The notes under the pieces: generated by a model | The model's database searches: none | The model's input: the letters and a program-made list of their open reading frames with translations, nothing else | Told to the model about the DNA's origin: nothing | Origin: Acidimicrobiia bacterium | Lineage (GTDB): Bacteria; Actinomycetota; Acidimicrobiia; Acidimicrobiales; Ilumatobacteraceae | DNA length: 8,519 nucleotides | Direction of reading: 5' to 3' | Assembly: GCA_010025655.1 (NCBI GenBank) | Contig: RGSV01000040.1 | Span: 1-8,519, forward strand | Program-made: the position numbers and the translations under genes | In this document: one piece after another, positions 7,284 through 8,519 of the stretch | Layout: the number at the start of each line of letters is the position of its first letter | Numbering within the stretch: the stretch's first letter is position 1

Positions 7284-7951
7284 CGAGCACCATCGCCCAC
7301 TTGGGCAGGGGAGTCTTGCTAGTCGGTTTCGTCGCGTCGTTTTTCGGCGCGTTTGCCGCAGCCGTGGGCGCCAAACGCTCAGACCATCGAACGCTGCGAC
7401 TCGTGCCTCGGTTCGTGATCATCGCGACTGCTTCTGCGGTTGGCGCGTTCGCCGTAATGGAGTGGGCGATGATCACCCGTGACTTTTCGCTCGACTATGT
7501 GCAGAAAGTCGGTTCTCGCAGCACGCCGGCGCTCTACAACTTTGCGGCGGTGTGGAGCGCTCTTGAAGGTTCGATTCTCATGTGGGTACTGGTTTTGGCG
7601 GGATACCTCGCTGCAGCCACGTGGTGGATGCGGAGACGTATCAGTGAGCCACTCGTCGGATACGCGCTCGCCGTGCTGCTCGCCGTGTTGGCGTATTTCT
7701 TCTTGCTGTCGTTCGGCCCAGCGAACCCGTTCGTGGTCGGCGCGCCGGGCGTCACCGATGGTCCTGGCCCGAATCCACTGCTGCAGAACCATCTGCTCGT
7801 GATGTTTCATCCGCCGATGTTGTACATGGGGTATGTTGGTTTTTCAGTGGCTTTTGCTTTTGCCATTGCCTCTTTGCTCTCTGGCAGATTAGATGCCGCT
7901 TGGGCGCGTTGGTCTCGTCCTTGGACAGTGATCGCATGGACATTCTTCTGA
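7274..7951 (+). CDS. ccmF: CcmF heme lyase subunit, N-terminal fragment (frame broken)
   Basis: This is the N-terminal third (225 residues) of CcmF, the membrane core of the System I heme lyase that takes heme from CcmE and attaches it to apocytochrome c. CcmF is normally about 600-680 residues. Family landmarks are YNFAAVWSALEGSILMWVL (88-106), GPGPNPLLQNHLLVMFHPPM (163-182) and RPWTVIAWTF (215-224). His173 and His179 lie in the conserved stretch. The ATG at 7274 overlaps the end of ccmE. The frame ends at a TGA (7949-7951) just where the segment leading to the family's WWD motif should begin, and CcmF coding resumes in another frame at 7950. Residues 187-225 (7832-7948) are encoded by AT-richer sequence with codons rare in the rest of the window (TTA, AGA, TCT, CCT, TTT). 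As it stands the product cannot be functional. Confidence 0.9.
   Translation: MLIASTIAHLGRGVLLVGFVASFFGAFAAAVGAKRSDHRTLRLVPRFVIIATASAVGAFAVMEWAMITRDFSLDYVQKVGSRSTPALYNFAAVWSALEGSILMWVLVLAGYLAAATWWMRRRISEPLVGYALAVLLAVLAYFFLLSFGPANPFVVGAPGVTDGPGPNPLLQNHLLVMFHPPMLYMGYVGFSVAFAFAIASLLSGRLDAAWARWSRPWTVIAWTFF
7832..7948 (+). other. Composition-shifted tract inside ccmF
   Basis: These 117 bases are about 50% GC by hand count (58 of 117), clearly below the flanks. T-ending codons dominate, and TTA, AGA and CCT appear. Yet they translate to ordinary CcmF (YVGFSVAFAF through RPWTVIAWTF). The left edge coincides with a highly conserved stretch (HPPMLYMGY) and the right edge with the frame break. This is best read as ccmF from a different organism, joined in by chimerism or recombination. 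Confidence 0.6.
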
Positions 7952-8417
7952 GAGTGACATCGGCCCATGGTTGCTCGTCGCCTTCGGCGTCATTGTTGCC
8001 GCGTCGCTTGTGCTCGTCTTCATGCGCGGCGACCAGTTGCGGTCGGCGGGCACGGTCGAATCGATCTACTCACGTGAGGGCGCGTTTCTGCTGAACAACA
8101 TCCTCTTTGCCGTGTTTGCCTTCGTCGTGTTGCTCGGCACGGTGTTTCCGCTGGTGGTCGAAGCGTTGCAACAGCGCCAGATCGTGGTGGGTGAGCCGTT
8201 CTTCGACCAACTCACGGTGCCGATCGGCATCACGATGTTGTTCATAATGGCAGTGGCGCCCGTGCTGCCATGGCGGCGTAGTGGTCGCGACTCGCTCGGC
8301 GAAAAGCTCTTGGTGCCGGCCATCGTTGGGCTCGTTTCGCTCGGCTTGGCAGTGGTAGTCGGCGCTAATGGTCTCGCGCCGCTTCTGGCGTTTGGTCTCG
8401 GTGGTTTTGCTGCGGGT
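7950..8417 (+). pseudogene. ccmF: ccmF fragment, middle part, out of frame with the first fragment
   Basis: From GAG at 7950 this frame encodes ESDIGPWLLVAFGVI, then SREGAFLLNN and VLLGTVFPLVVEA, FFDQLTVPIG and VAPVLPWRR. All are standard CcmF sequence lying after the WWD motif. The frame opens at 7932 after a TGA, but 7932-7949 is not CcmF-like. The segment normally between WTF(L/F) and ESDIG holds the WWD motif (WGGWWFWDPVENASF-like in the family) and is absent: by memory of the family, some 80-90 residues. GC content and codons match the upstream operon, so this part belongs to the same genome. The first ATG inside the frame is at 8022, but it should not be taken as a real start. CcmF similarity stops at about 8412-8417, before the C-terminal part of the protein. 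Confidence 0.8.
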
Positions 8418-8519
8418 ACAGTTATGTTATTCGCTCAGACTTCAGCACCGACAGGCTGGACTAAGAATACAACGACCGGCGATAACTCAGCATTACGTGT
8501 AACAACGGGTGTAGCAAGT
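8418..8519 (+). CDS. Phage tail-fibre-like fragment (partial, runs off right edge)
   Basis: In frame with the preceding ccmF fragment, the last 34 codons read TVMLFAQTSAPTGWTK, then NTTTGDNSALRVTTGVAS. This pattern (GTVMLF.Q..APTGWTK followed by a D/N-rich turn and ALRV..G) is one I recognise from C-terminal parts of tail fibre proteins of tailed phages. It does not fit the CcmF C-terminus. GC is about 47% by hand count (48 of 102), with TTA, ACA, GTA and GCA codons foreign to the operon. It has no start or stop here. It is probably a chimeric join and not a host gene; a genuine prophage insertion would not normally keep the reading frame. Family assignment is from memory of the motif. Confidence 0.6.

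Noticed and set aside
7950..8519. A new kind of protein fusing a CcmF-like membrane domain to a tail-fibre receptor domain
   Set aside because: There is no plausible start, the first part is a mid-section of CcmF, and both joins coincide with composition breaks. A chimera explains it more simply.
1..8519. CRISPR arrays, tRNA/rRNA genes, insertion sequences, riboswitches
   Set aside because: No repeated spacer pattern, tRNA-like cloverleaf, transposase or terminal inverted repeats were noticed by eye on either strand.

Overview
The window looks like a piece of a high-GC bacterial chromosome or contig. Third codon positions are strongly G/C, with much CTC, GTC, CGC and GAC. The large helicase is of the actinobacterial Lhr type. 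Together with a System I cytochrome c maturation cluster, this suggests an actinobacterium of the Acidimicrobiia/Ilumatobacter kind. That placement is inferred from gene content and codon style, not shown by a marker gene.

Layout. (1) 1-3543 (+): the C-terminal three quarters of an Lhr-type ATP-dependent helicase, cut by the left edge. (2) 3544-3614: a short convergent gap. (3) 3615-4489 (-): a two-gene unit, read from the right, of a 98-residue two-helix membrane protein followed by a TetR-family repressor, with an ATGA stop/start overlap. (4) 4490-4567: a 78-bp divergent promoter region. (5) 4568-8417 (+): a tight cytochrome c maturation operon, ccmA-ccmB-ccmC-ccmD-ccmE-ccmF, with junctions of -8, +11, -4, +5 and -10 bp. 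The 44-codon ccmD is easily missed. (6) 8418-8519: about 100 bp that read as a phage tail-fibre protein.

How the genes work together. CcmA (ATPase) and CcmB (permease) form the ABC module that acts with CcmC, which handles heme at its WWD domain. CcmD stabilises the CcmC-CcmE complex. CcmE carries heme covalently on a histidine (His130 here) outside the membrane and delivers it to CcmF for attachment to apocytochromes c. ccmG and ccmH, usually found downstream, would lie beyond the point where the sequence breaks up. The TetR/membrane-protein pair shares the upstream region with ccmA, but nothing seen proves that it controls the ccm genes.

The unusual part is the right end. ccmF is damaged in three ways: (a) a tract at about 7832-7948 has lower GC (about 50%) and foreign codon choice, yet still encodes perfect CcmF; (b) at 7948-7950 the reading frame shifts, and the stretch expected to hold the family's WWD heme-handling motif is absent; (c) at about 8412-8420 the CcmF reading frame runs directly into a phage tail-fibre sequence of about 47% GC. 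Three discontinuities within about 600 bp at the end of the sequence point first to a chimeric assembly or amplification artefact. A real recombined pseudogene is second choice. I see no convincing new biological system here.
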